Shown one piece after another: positions 1 through 6,423 of a DNA stretch of 19,197 nt (positions are counted from its first letter, which is position 1; each line of letters begins with the position of its first letter). The notes beneath the pieces were generated by a model. That model worked only from the letters and a program-made list of their open reading frames with translations, was not told the DNA's origin and ran no database searches. The stretch comes from an uncultured Oscillospiraceae bacterium (GTDB taxonomy: Bacteria; Bacillota; Clostridia; Oscillospirales; Oscillospiraceae). The position numbers and the translations under genes are program-made. The DNA lies in the NCBI GenBank assembly GCA_900763965.1, contig CAAFMG010000138.1, positions 1 to 19,197 of the forward strand. Direction: 5' to 3'.

Positions 1-111
1 GCTGCCATGAACTTGAAAAAGTTCGCAATTAAGAAGTGGGAGGATACCCACAACCTTTTGCAAATACTCATATTTTGGCCACAATACGCTCAAAACCCCA
101 GTTTTGCCTGA
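1..111 (+). CDS. transposase C-terminal fragment, IS1182-like (5' part off window)
   Basis: Frame 1 is open from the first base to a TGA at 109-111 and encodes about 36 residues. It begins AAMNLKKFAIKKW, a run typical of the C-terminal end of IS1182-family DDE transposases, where the chain closes with an 'AxMNLKKxA' helix. No ribosome binding site precedes the internal ATG at 7, so this is the tail of a longer gene and not a small gene of its own. The stop codon sits inside the hairpin at 93-127 and close to the terminal inverted repeat, as expected at the 3' end of an IS. The catalytic residues are not in the window, so activity cannot be judged. Confidence 0.7.
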   Translation, partial: AAMNLKKFAIKKWEDTHNLLQILIFWPQYAQNPSFA

Positions 112-127
112 TGCAAAACTGGGGTTT
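93..127 (+). terminator. hairpin at the 3' end of the IS transposase gene
   Basis: Perfect 15-bp inverted repeat: AAACCCCAGTTTTGC (93-107), loop CTGAT, then GCAAAACTGGGGTTT (113-127). It overlaps the transposase stop codon and lies just inside the terminal inverted repeat. It probably ends the transposase message and may insulate the element from neighbouring transcription. The T tract after the stem is short (TTTCTC). Confidence 0.75.
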
Positions 128-139
128 CTCGACGGTCTG

Positions 140-176
140 AAAGGACGCTTCCTTTTTACGGGAAGCGTCCTTTTTT
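140..176. terminator. 37-bp hairpin repeat, copy 1 (abuts IS end)
   Basis: AAGGACGCTTCC (141-152) pairs with GGAAGCGTCCTT (161-172) across an 8-nt loop, with a T run to 176. The reverse strand reads hairpin then TTTC, so it can also end the leftward membrane-protein gene that stops at 217. The whole 37-bp sequence is repeated exactly at 2870-2906. The stem starts on the base right after the IS inverted repeat. Confidence 0.8.
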
Positions 177-216
177 ACGTTCTGTTCGATAAACAGTAAT
201 TTGATTGTTGATTCGC

Positions 217-732
217 TTACTTACTATTTGCTCTTTTCTTCTCTCTGTAAATCAGTACAATAATCGTATGCACGATAAGTACAATAACGGATATTGCCAC
301 AATAAGTGAATAGTAAGTAAACGGCTTGAAGTAATGTCCCATCAGCTCTAATCCGGACATTTTTGCAACTGCATAGGAAGAAACAAAACTCAAGCCATTT
401 CCAATATAGAGAACAGCAACATTGTTTGTTTTCAATGCTCCCCAACACAATAAGGCAAAGCCTGCAATCATTACTCCATAGAACAGCATTGTTCCAGAAG
501 CTGCATCACCATTCACTGAGAGAAAGGCAAAGGGAATACAATATGCAATCAACAGCAAAGCTCTAATAATCCAAGTTTTTTTCATACAATACAGTCTAAC
601 AATGTGTGGAATTGCAGACGGAAGAATTATCACTAATCCTGCCGAGAAATTCACAACGAACAATATAATCGCGCCTACAAGTAAAATTACCAGGCTAACA
701 ACAGATAGCAGAACCCCTTTTTCCTTGTCCAT
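217..732 (-). CDS. multi-pass membrane protein of unknown function (171 aa)
   Basis: I do not recognise this protein. It is strongly hydrophobic, with about five predicted membrane segments (roughly residues 8-31, 33-47, 53-72, 79-97 and 138-160). A short Lys-rich N-terminus and a basic tail (REKKRANSK) suggest that both ends could be cytoplasmic. The start at 732 is supported by GAGGG about 7 nt upstream of ATG. The gene is A+T-rich compared with the genes right of 2900, and it lies 3' of the M50 peptidase gene in the same direction, separated by 190 bp. The hairpin at 140-176 would end its transcript. It may be an accessory or immunity-type membrane protein, but nothing in the sequence proves that. 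Confidence 0.75.
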   Translation of the reverse strand: MDKEKGVLLSVVSLVILLVGAIILFVVNFSAGLVIILPSAIPHIVRLYCMKKTWIIRALLLIAYCIPFAFLSVNGDAASGTMLFYGVMIAGFALLCWGALKTNNVAVLYIGNGLSFVSSYAVAKMSGLELMGHYFKPFTYYSLIVAISVIVLIVHTIIVLIYREKKRANSK

Positions 733-922
733 ATAAATTCCCTCATCAACTTCCGATTTGGCGATTGAATATTTTTTAATCTTAGCATAGCTTTATGATT
801 TTTTCTACTTCACACAAGCATGACATCGACCGCTAAAGAGACAGAACGATGGGACGGTAAAGCCAGCCTTGCCGCTTGTGTTTTGAGAGGGTTGTTTCAT
901 TGATAAGCTGGAATCTGTTTGC

Positions 923-2092
923 TTAACTTCTGGTTTGCTCTTCTTGTAATGTTATTTGCTCATTTGCAAGCGCTATCAGTTGGCTCTCACCCTCGATCTC
1001 ACTGGGATAGGGATAGGTTTTTGCACATTGATGAAACTGCTCCATGATTCTCTCTGCTTTCTTCGGGTTCTGCTCAGCCAGCAGGGCATACACATATTCC
1101 GTGCGCAGTACCGAAGGGTATTTTTTCATAGCTTTCATGACCTTCATCTGATCCCTTGTCCGCATTTCGTCCAGGATTTCCTTTCGATTTTCCGAGATCA
1201 TTTCCACATACATCCGATCGCATACCATCAGATTGCGATATAAACCAACGATCCCATTTTGCTGGGAGAGAAGACGTTTCATCAGCGTGTCTGCTTCATC
1301 AAACCGCTGCTGGTCTATCAACCGATTGCATGCCAGCACGCCGATCGTGGCTATGATTCCGTTTTTCATCGACTCGTCAGAGGGGACTGTGAACCACTCA
1401 TCAGGCATGTCCTTTAAGCGAAGTCCCTTTGAGATTTGCTCATTTACCTTCATCTGAATCCAGAGCGCCCGGGTTGCTTCTTCACTGCGGGAAAGATCCA
1501 GTGCGTTCTTTCCATCATTGTTTACCGGCCCCATTTTGATGGGCAGACCGTTTGTCAGAGCGAAAGCTACTCCGATAACCGAAAAGATCATCAGGATCGT
1601 CCAGCCCAGTGAACGGGTGGAACACAGGAAAGACAGTCCCACACAAATCACGGCTGTGGCCAAGTTTATGATTGCGCCACCGAAGTTATACAGCATTACC
1701 GGCATTTTCCCATCCTTCAAATCAGGTGGTATCATCAAGCATTGGCCGCCGGTTCCGGAGATATGCAGTTTTCTGAATTGTATGCGGCCGTCGAGCTTTA
1801 CCCACATCAGATTTGCGATCCGAAAGGAGCTGAAGCGGTAGCCGGTCATCAGGCCAAAGATCAAGTGCCCTGCCTCATGGAAAACAATTTGGATCACCAT
1901 GGCGGCGTATGTGCCAATGAGTATCAGCACAAAGGACGTAATATCCGAAAATATCCCTTTTTCAGTCTGCCCCGCCATACCTGTATACATCGGGGCGAGT
2001 ATGCCGCAGGCAGCTCCGGTCAGTATGTAAACCACGTAAGCAATCCATTGTCCCTTGTTTTTTGCCGTTTTCTCTTTCTTCTTGTTTGTCAT
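923..2092 (-). CDS. M50-family (site-2 protease type) membrane metallopeptidase
   Basis: A 389-residue protein with membrane segments near 16-36, 51-71, 134-156 and 164-181. Zinc-site motif HEAGH at residues 72-76 lies at the end of the second segment. A second motif, NNDG, at 191-194 follows the last hydrophobic stretch and would supply the third zinc ligand (Asp193). This pairing of HExxH and a later [ND]xDG is the mark of M50 intramembrane proteases, which cut membrane-bound substrates such as anti-sigma factors or peptide precursors. The C-terminal 190 residues are soluble and helical, possibly a TPR-like repeat region. GGAGG lies 5 nt before the ATG at 2092. No anti-sigma or peptide substrate is visible next to it. 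It sits between an unknown membrane protein and a GNAT enzyme in the A+T-rich segment. Confidence 0.85.
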   Translation of the reverse strand: MTNKKKEKTAKNKGQWIAYVVYILTGAACGILAPMYTGMAGQTEKGIFSDITSFVLILIGTYAAMVIQIVFHEAGHLIFGLMTGYRFSSFRIANLMWVKLDGRIQFRKLHISGTGGQCLMIPPDLKDGKMPVMLYNFGGAIINLATAVICVGLSFLCSTRSLGWTILMIFSVIGVAFALTNGLPIKMGPVNNDGKNALDLSRSEEATRALWIQMKVNEQISKGLRLKDMPDEWFTVPSDESMKNGIIATIGVLACNRLIDQQRFDEADTLMKRLLSQQNGIVGLYRNLMVCDRMYVEMISENRKEILDEMRTRDQMKVMKAMKKYPSVLRTEYVYALLAEQNPKKAERIMEQFHQCAKTYPYPSEIEGESQLIALANEQITLQEEQTRS

Positions 2093-2214
2093 AAGACCTC
2101 CATTAGGGTTTTTCCTGCATTTCCAATCGTTATCAGCAATGATTGAACAAGCTGATTCAATGGAACAGCAAATTGACAGTTGCTGCCCATCAGAAAAATT
2201 CCGATCTGTCTATT

Positions 2215-2694
2215 TCAAGAAATTGGAATCGAAAGATTTCTTTTCACCATCACTACATCGTTGTTTATGTATTCTATTTCAAATCCATTTTTCAAGAATA
2301 GTTTATACGAAGGGTTATCCGCTGCGATATCATCATGCAATACGGAGATACCTTTCTTTTTGGCTGCAATACATAGCTGCCGGATTCCTTCTGATCCATA
2401 GCCTTGATTTCGGTATTTTGCAAGAATGATAACATCACCGATATAAATATCTCGCTGCCTATCATAGTAGTAGGCAATTTCTCCAACATATACATGATCG
2501 GAATTCATCAAATAGCGATAAAATCTTTTGTTTTCAGGATTCCGAATCCAGGAATCATACCACGATTCCCATTCATCTTTCGGAAAAGAAATCGTGCCTC
2601 CCCATTTGGCGTTGTAAGACATCGTACACTCGTCTGCCAGCAGTGCTTGCCGAAACCTTAGGTCATCTAAAGTTGGAGTCACCAAAGTAAGCAT
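2215..2694 (-). CDS. GNAT-family N-acetyltransferase (159 aa)
   Basis: The protein has the length and layout of a single-domain GNAT enzyme. The acetyl-CoA pyrophosphate-binding signature RNQGYG is at residues 95-100, after the beta strand IYIGDVIILAKY. The C-terminal part has ADNPSYKLFLKNGFE, the usual helix and strand that close the fold. The acceptor substrate cannot be told from sequence; small-molecule amines or N-terminal residues are the common targets in this family. GGGAGG about 7 nt upstream supports the ATG at 2694. It is the first gene of the leftward A+T-rich trio, 122 bp upstream of the M50 peptidase gene. The region 2695-2863 upstream of it has no gene. Confidence 0.88.
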   Translation of the reverse strand: MLTLVTPTLDDLRFRQALLADECTMSYNAKWGGTISFPKDEWESWYDSWIRNPENKRFYRYLMNSDHVYVGEIAYYYDRQRDIYIGDVIILAKYRNQGYGSEGIRQLCIAAKKKGISVLHDDIAADNPSYKLFLKNGFEIEYINNDVVMVKRNLSIPIS

Positions 2695-2799
2695 TCAATC
2701 GCCTCCCTGTAAATATGGATTTGCACCTCAATTTTCGTCTTCAAATTATATCATAGAGCCTGTGAATAATTCAACCGCAGCCTTGGAAAATATAAGAAA

Positions 2800-2834
2800 A
2801 GCCCGCGGGGCTAGCTGCCCGGATTTTCTGGGCA
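2800..2834 (-). terminator. pair of short hairpins between spore operon and GNAT gene
   Basis: Two small inverted repeats lie in the gene-free stretch 2695-2863. The first is AGCCC/GGGCT (2800-2812, 3-nt loop); on the reverse strand it is followed by TTTTC, as in a weak terminator. The second is TGCCC/GGGCA (2816-2834, 9-nt loop). They would add to the hairpin at 2864-2906 in stopping leftward transcripts from the sporulation operon. Confidence 0.4.
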
Positions 2835-2863
2835 ATCGTACATTCTTCGGTTCTGGAAGGATA

Positions 2864-2906
2864 CCCGTAAAAGGACGCTTCCTTTTTACGGGAAGCGTCC
2901 TTTTTT
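2864..2906 (-). terminator. 37-bp hairpin repeat, copy 2, with an overlapping alternative stem
   Basis: AAGGACGCTTCC (2871-2882) pairs with GGAAGCGTCCTT (2891-2902). This copy also has CCCGTAAAA (2864-2872), which pairs perfectly with TTTTACGGG (2884-2892) and would exclude the first stem. It follows the stop codon of the Asn/Gln-rich gene and would end the spoVA transcript. Positions 2870-2906 are identical to 140-176. Confidence 0.8.
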
Positions 2907-3040
2907 CAGCGGTTGTTGGTGCTGTGCTGGGAATTCTGGTTCTGCTGGGAATTCTCGGTCTGGTTCTGCTTGCTGTTCTGGCTGTTCTGGTTCTTGCTCT
3001 GCTCCCGGGTCTGGTTCTGATTTCGATTCTGATGACTCAT
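2906..3040 (-). CDS. 44-aa Asn/Gln-rich small protein downstream of spoVAE
   Basis: The translated 44 residues are almost entirely Gln, Asn, Ser, Thr and Lys/Arg, with no hydrophobic stretch. They begin MSHQNRNQNQTREQ and end HSTNNR. I chose the ATG at 3040 because GGAGG lies 8 nt upstream; the longer frame starting at 3094 has no such site. It follows spoVAE by 59 bp in the same direction and is closed by the hairpin at 2864-2906, so it is probably part of the sporulation operon. The composition recalls gamma-type small acid-soluble spore proteins, which are also rich in Gln and Asn, but I see no sequence match that would prove this. Function is unknown; a spore-core role is inferred from position and composition. 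Confidence 0.6.
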   Translation of the reverse strand: MSHQNRNQNQTREQSKNQNSQNSKQNQTENSQQNQNSQHSTNNR

Positions 3041-3099
3041 ATTCGATTCCTCCGATTTTCTTCCTGCGGCTGTGCCGCTATTGCAGTATGCCACGGTTT

Positions 3100-3456
3100 T
3101 CAGGATTTATCCCTGGGCTTGAAGAAAAGGCTGGCAAGGAGGCCCGCGAAGATGGCGGCACTGATGCCGCCGGCGGTGGCTTTCAGCCCACCCAGGAAGA
3201 TCCCCAGGAAGCCCTGTTCATCCACCGCCTCCCGTACCCCCTTGGCAAGCAGATTGCCAAAGCCTGTCAGGGGGACACTGGCGCCTGCCCCGGCAAATTC
3301 GGCAAAGGGCTTGTACACCCCCACGCCGCCAAGGATCACGCCGATGACCACATAGCTGACCAGGATCCTAGCCGGGGTCAGCTTGGTTTTGTCGATGAGG
3401 ATCTGCCCAATCAGGCACAGACCGCCGCCGATGAGAAACGCTTTTGCGTATTCCAT
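3100..3456 (-). CDS. spoVAE: stage V sporulation protein AE
   Basis: A 118-residue membrane protein matching the SpoVAE (SpoVAEb) family in length and sequence. The N-terminus EYAKAFLIGGGLCLIGQILID is typical, followed by the conserved LTPARILVSYVVIGVILGG segment and a C-terminal GLKATAGGISAAI helix. The SpoVA proteins sit in the inner membrane of the forespore and move calcium-dipicolinate into the spore, and out at germination. Its ATG shares a base with the spoVAD stop (TAATG), and AAGGAGG lies 9 nt upstream inside spoVAD, so translation is likely coupled. Expression would be forespore-specific from the promoter upstream of spoVAD. Confidence 0.95.
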   Translation of the reverse strand: MEYAKAFLIGGGLCLIGQILIDKTKLTPARILVSYVVIGVILGGVGVYKPFAEFAGAGASVPLTGFGNLLAKGVREAVDEQGFLGIFLGGLKATAGGISAAIFAGLLASLFFKPRDKS

Positions 3457-4475
3457 TATCCCTTACCTCCTTCTATGGCAACGGCATGGCAGACCCCGGG
3501 AATGGGCAGTCCCTGCTGGGTGGAGGTGGGGGAGAGCAGTGCGCCGGTGCCGCAGAACAGAATGGATTTCCATTTTCCGGCTTTCAGCCGGTTTAGCAGA
3601 TAGCCGCAGAGGGTGACGGCACTGCATCCGCAGCCGGAGCCTCCGGCGTGGACATCCTGGTTTTCCCGGTCAAAAATCAGGGTGCCGCAGTCCTCCAGCC
3701 GCCCGCCCAGGCTCAAGCCGTCCCGCCGTGCCAGCTCTAAAAGCATTTCCTTGCCGATCTGTCCCAGATCCCCGGTGATGATGCGGTCATAGTCTTCCGG
3801 CTGTTTGCCCAGGTCAGAAAGATGGGCGCAGATGGTGGCATAGGCTGCCGGGGCCATGGCAGCACCCATGTTGTTGGCATCCTTGATCCCCAAATCGGTA
3901 ACGGAGCCAATGGTGCAGGCGGTGATCTTCGGCCCGGTTCCCTCCCGGCTTACCAGGGCTGCCCCGGAGCCGGTGACCGTCCACTGGGCGGTGGGGGTTC
4001 GCTGACCGCCGTAGCCCAGGGGAAAGCGGTACTGCCGTTCCGAGGAGGCGAAGTGGGATGAGGTCATGGCCACCACCCGGTCGGCAAAGCCGCCGCCTAC
4101 GGTCATGGAAGCCAGCAGCAGCGCCTCTGCCATGGTGGAGCAGGCCCCATACAGCCCCAGATGGGGAATCCCGGTGTTTCGCAGGGAGAAGGAAGATCCG
4201 ATGCACTGGTTCAGAAGATCCCCGGAAAATACCAAATCAAAATCCGTGATCCGCAGATTCGCCTTTTCCGCCAGCTTTCCCAGGGTCATCCGCTGCATCT
4301 GCTTTTCCGCCTGTTCCCAGGTGCGCTGACCGAACCAGGTATCCTGACCGGTAATGTCAAAGCAGTGAGCCAGCGGCCCTTCGGATTCCTTTTTCCCGGC
4401 CGTGCTGGCCCAGGCGGTAATTACAGGGGGCTGAGGCAGGACGAAGCTCTGCCGCCCCTGTCGGTATTGCGCCAT
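3456..4475 (-). CDS. spoVAD: stage V sporulation protein AD
   Basis: A 339-residue protein of the SpoVAD family, a thiolase-like fold that binds dipicolinic acid on the outer face of the spore inner membrane. Visible family features are VLPQPPVI near the N-terminus, FSGDLLNQC at residues 83-91, and GLYGACSTMAEA around Cys112, the position of the thiolase nucleophile. The C-terminus has GGSGCGCSAV. I start it at 4475, where GGGAGGGA precedes ATG; the frame stays open to 4574 but lacks a ribosome site there and would run into the promoter. It is coupled to spoVAE by a one-base overlap. spoVAC, which usually precedes spoVAD in Clostridia, is not here: the upstream neighbour is a divergent acetyltransferase gene. 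Confidence 0.96.
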   Translation of the reverse strand: MAQYRQGRQSFVLPQPPVITAWASTAGKKESEGPLAHCFDITGQDTWFGQRTWEQAEKQMQRMTLGKLAEKANLRITDFDLVFSGDLLNQCIGSSFSLRNTGIPHLGLYGACSTMAEALLLASMTVGGGFADRVVAMTSSHFASSERQYRFPLGYGGQRTPTAQWTVTGSGAALVSREGTGPKITACTIGSVTDLGIKDANNMGAAMAPAAYATICAHLSDLGKQPEDYDRIITGDLGQIGKEMLLELARRDGLSLGGRLEDCGTLIFDRENQDVHAGGSGCGCSAVTLCGYLLNRLKAGKWKSILFCGTGALLSPTSTQQGLPIPGVCHAVAIEGGKG

Positions 4476-4504
4476 AAAATGACTCCCTCCCTTATTTGTT
4501 TCGG

Positions 4505-4524
4505 GCAGCACACCCCAGTGCTGC
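4505..4524 (-). other. 7-bp hairpin in the spoVAD 5' leader
   Basis: GCAGCAC (4505-4511) and GTGCTGC (4518-4524) form a perfect stem with a 6-nt loop. It lies between the candidate sigma-G promoter and the spoVAD ribosome binding site. It has no T tract, so it is more likely a leader stem affecting message stability or translation than a terminator. Confidence 0.45.
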
Positions 4525-4541
4525 CTGCAATGGATTGGCCT

Positions 4542-4570
4542 TAGTATATCCCCGGTTGCATTTCTCATGC
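4542..4570 (-). promoter_or_regulatory. candidate sigma-G (forespore) promoter for spoVAD-spoVAE
   Basis: On the reverse strand GCATG (4570-4566) and TATACTA (4548-4542) are 17 bp apart. This fits the known sigma-G pattern GHATR / CATnnTA with one mismatch in the -10. In Bacillus the spoVA operon is under sigma-G, so the match is in the expected place, 67 bp before the spoVAD start. Confidence 0.55.
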
Positions 4571-4584
4571 ACATGGGTTATGAT
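4556..4584 (+). promoter_or_regulatory. candidate sigma-A promoter for the rightward GNAT gene
   Basis: TTGCAT (4556-4561) and TATGAT (4579-4584) are separated by 17 bp and lie 28 bp before the ATG at 4613. It overlaps the opposite-strand sigma-G promoter, so the two could not be occupied together. Confidence 0.55.
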
Positions 4585-4612
4585 GGTGAAAAAAAAGAGA
4601 AGGACGGATGTT

Positions 4613-5101
4613 ATGACTTACGAAATCCGAAATGCCCGGCCGGAGGATCTTCCCCGGATCGAGGAAGTCTATGCCCAGGCCCGGCGGTTTATGGCAGCCA
4701 ACGGAAATCCCAGCCAGTGGGGAGATTCCTACCCGCCCCGGCAGTGGCTGGTGGATGACATTGCCCAGGGAAATCTGTTTGTGGTGACGGATGCAGCAGG
4801 GATCCACGGTGTATTCTTCTTTTTCATCGGCCCGGACGAGACCTATGCCAGAATTGAGGATGGTCAGTGGAGCAGCGACAAGCCCTATGGGACGATTCAC
4901 CGCATTGCCTCTGATGGGAGCGGCGGCATTTTCCGGGCAGCGGTGGAATTCTGCCAGGAGCAAATTGACCATCTCCGCATGGACACCCATCACGACAATC
5001 TGGTGATGCAAAACGCCGCCCGGCGGATGGGCTTCCAGGCCTGCGGCATCATCTATGTGTCCGATGGCACAGCCCGCATAGCTTACGAAAAGTGCAAATA
5101 A
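4613..5101 (+). CDS. GNAT-family N-acetyltransferase (162 aa)
   Basis: A single-domain acetyltransferase. The N-terminus (YEIRNARPEDLPRIEEVYAQAR) is the usual first strand and helix of GNAT enzymes. GVFFFFIGPD at residues 66-75 is a central strand, and NAARRMGFQACGIIYV (134-149) is the typical C-terminal helix and strand. The acetyl-CoA loop is less canonical: around 97-106 it reads RIASDGSGGI, replacing the common QxxGxG, as in a known subset of the family. The acceptor is unknown. The start at 4613 follows AAGGACGG; an in-frame ATG further upstream has no ribosome site and lies on the -10. It is a lone gene diverging from spoVAD and ending in a shared bidirectional terminator. Confidence 0.9.
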   Translation: MTYEIRNARPEDLPRIEEVYAQARRFMAANGNPSQWGDSYPPRQWLVDDIAQGNLFVVTDAAGIHGVFFFFIGPDETYARIEDGQWSSDKPYGTIHRIASDGSGGIFRAAVEFCQEQIDHLRMDTHHDNLVMQNAARRMGFQACGIIYVSDGTARIAYEKCK

Positions 5102-5105
5102 AAAC

Positions 5106-5131
5106 TCCCGGCATCTGATTTGATGCCGGGA
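5106..5131. terminator. bidirectional terminator between GNAT and NlpC/P60 genes
   Basis: TCCCGGCATC (5106-5115) pairs with GATGCCGGGA (5122-5131) over a 6-nt loop. It is followed by AATATTTT on the top strand and by GTTTTTATTT on the bottom strand. It sits 4 bp after the GNAT stop and 13 bp after the stop of the convergent gene, so it serves both. Confidence 0.9.
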
Positions 5132-5144
5132 ATATTTTGTGCGA

Positions 5145-6140
5145 TTAGGCCATACGGCGGGCGCCGTAGTAGTGCTGTGCCCAGTAGCCGCTGGTCAGGT
5201 CGGAGTAGGAGACTGTGGAGCGGGAGTTGGGGGCGTGGATGAACTGGCCGTTTCCGGCGTAGATGCCCACATGGGAAATGCCGCTGCTGTATGTATTGGC
5301 AAAGAAGACGATATCGCCCACCTGCAAATTCTCCCTGGAAACTGCCGTGCCCTGGCTAAACTGGGAAGCAGGGGTGCGGTTGGGGGAGAAGCCCAGCTGT
5401 TTGAGAACGAAGTAGACCAGGCCGGAGCAGTCAAAGCCGGAAGGAGATGCACCGCCGGCCACATAGGGGGTTCCCAGATACTGCTGGGCCTGTGCCAGAA
5501 TGGCTGCGCCGGAGACACCGGCGGGGGTGGCGGCAGGAGCAGAAGCGAAGCTGTTGCCGTTCAGGGCGGCGGCACTGGGGGCAGTGCCGGTGGACTTGCC
5601 ATGGCGGAAGAACTTGGGACTGTTGGAGGACGCCTGATTTTCGTAGGGGATCTCAGACAGGGTCACATAGTCGCTGCGGATATAGCCGATGGTATTGCCG
5701 TAAATGACCTTGAACCAGCCGTTGTTCAGCCCCAGAATGTAGCACTTGCTGCCCTTGGAGGCTACCGCCACACTGCGGCTGCCCGTTCCGGCACCGGCTC
5801 GGACATTGACGGAACTGCCGTTGACAACACCGTAGCCCAGCTCGGCATTCTCCCGGGTGAGAACATCCAGATAGCTTTTGTGCATATAGCCTTCCTGCAA
5901 ATTGTAATTGACCTTATACCAGTCTCCGTGCTGGCTGATGATCACCACACAGTCATTTTGGGGTGCGGTAGCCAGAATCCTGGAATTGACAGTGGCATCG
6001 CTGCGCAGACGCAGGGAGTTGGTATTGACGAAGCCGATGCCGTACAGAACCGTTCCGGCGGCGGATGCGCTGACAGGGAAGCAGCTCAGAAGCAGCACCA
6101 GGCTCAGCATCAGGATGGTCAATCGTTTCAGTAAATTCAT
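5145..6140 (-). CDS. secreted NlpC/P60 cell-wall hydrolase with two SH3 domains (paralogue A)
   Basis: A 331-residue exported protein. Residues 1-28 form a signal peptide (MNLLKR, a hydrophobic core, then SASAA). Two bacterial SH3 domains follow at about 34-92 and 103-160 (LRLRSDATVNS, VNVRAGAGTGS), then an Ala/Ser-rich linker (about 170-210) and a C-terminal NlpC/P60 domain from about 212. The catalytic Cys238 is in FDCSGLVY, His290 in SHVGIY and His302 in QFIHAPN. Such enzymes cleave gamma-D-Glu-diamino acid bonds in peptidoglycan stem peptides; the SH3 domains hold the wall. GGAGG precedes ATG at 6140. The frame stays open to 6410, but that extension is made of the palindromic element at 6161-6329 and is not coding. 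The promoter is about 280 bp upstream. Confidence 0.95.
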   Translation of the reverse strand: MNLLKRLTILMLSLVLLLSCFPVSASAAGTVLYGIGFVNTNSLRLRSDATVNSRILATAPQNDCVVIISQHGDWYKVNYNLQEGYMHKSYLDVLTRENAELGYGVVNGSSVNVRAGAGTGSRSVAVASKGSKCYILGLNNGWFKVIYGNTIGYIRSDYVTLSEIPYENQASSNSPKFFRHGKSTGTAPSAAALNGNSFASAPAATPAGVSGAAILAQAQQYLGTPYVAGGASPSGFDCSGLVYFVLKQLGFSPNRTPASQFSQGTAVSRENLQVGDIVFFANTYSSGISHVGIYAGNGQFIHAPNSRSTVSYSDLTSGYWAQHYYGARRMA

Positions 6141-6160
6141 GTTTGCCTCCGTGTAACTTT

Positions 6161-6329
6161 TTAGGGCAGCACCGCACAATTCGGCAAGAGACATCAGCGA
6201 GAGATTTTGCCCCAAGATAAAGTTTGAAAAATGCAGACATACTTTGTGTATTTCAAGTTTTACAAACTGCAAGATTGGGACAAAAGATCCGCTGATGTCC
6301 GCAGAAGCAATTGTGCGGAGTTGCCTTAG
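6161..6329. mobile_element. MITE-like imperfect palindrome in the leader of the NlpC/P60 gene
   Basis: The arms start GGCAGCACCGCACAATT (6165-6181) and end AATTGTGCGGAGTTGCC (6309-6325), an inverted match of 15 of 17. Matching blocks continue inward: ACATCAGCG with CGCTGATGT, TTTTGCCCCAA with TTGGGACAAAA, and AGTTTG with CAAACT. TTAG flanks both ends (6161-6164 and 6326-6329), a possible 4-bp target duplication. It encodes no transposase, as expected of a non-autonomous element, and ends about 15 bp from the ribosome binding site of the gene. Which autonomous element would mobilise it is not known. Confidence 0.65.
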
Positions 6330-6423
6330 GATCCTGCCTTCTGCATCCTGACAGACCGGGGTCTGCCCCAGAAGGCCCACATTTGCCGACACAACACAAA
6401 GGGTCGGCACAAAATGTAATCGA

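Larger units (their letters stand above)
1..140 (+). mobile_element. IS1182-like insertion sequence, right end (partial, enters from left edge)
   Basis: The segment holds the tail of a transposase frame, a hairpin over its stop codon, and a terminal inverted repeat TCGACGGTCTGA at 129-140. Its reverse complement, TCAGACCGTCGA, matches the start of the element at 19091 (TCAGACTGTCGA) at 11 of 12 positions. Extended inward, the two ends agree at about 18 of 23. This is what the two ends of one IS family should look like. The IS1182 assignment rests on the transposase C-terminus and is an inference from memory of that family. The rest of the element lies outside the window. Confidence 0.75.

Noticed and set aside
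3041..3094. Earlier ATG for the Asn/Gln-rich gene
   Set aside because: No ribosome site there, whereas GGAGG stands 8 nt before the ATG at 3040.
6141..6410. N-terminal extension of the first NlpC/P60 gene (90 extra codons)
   Set aside because: It consists mostly of the palindromic element, lacks a ribosome site, and would place a signal peptide in mid-protein.
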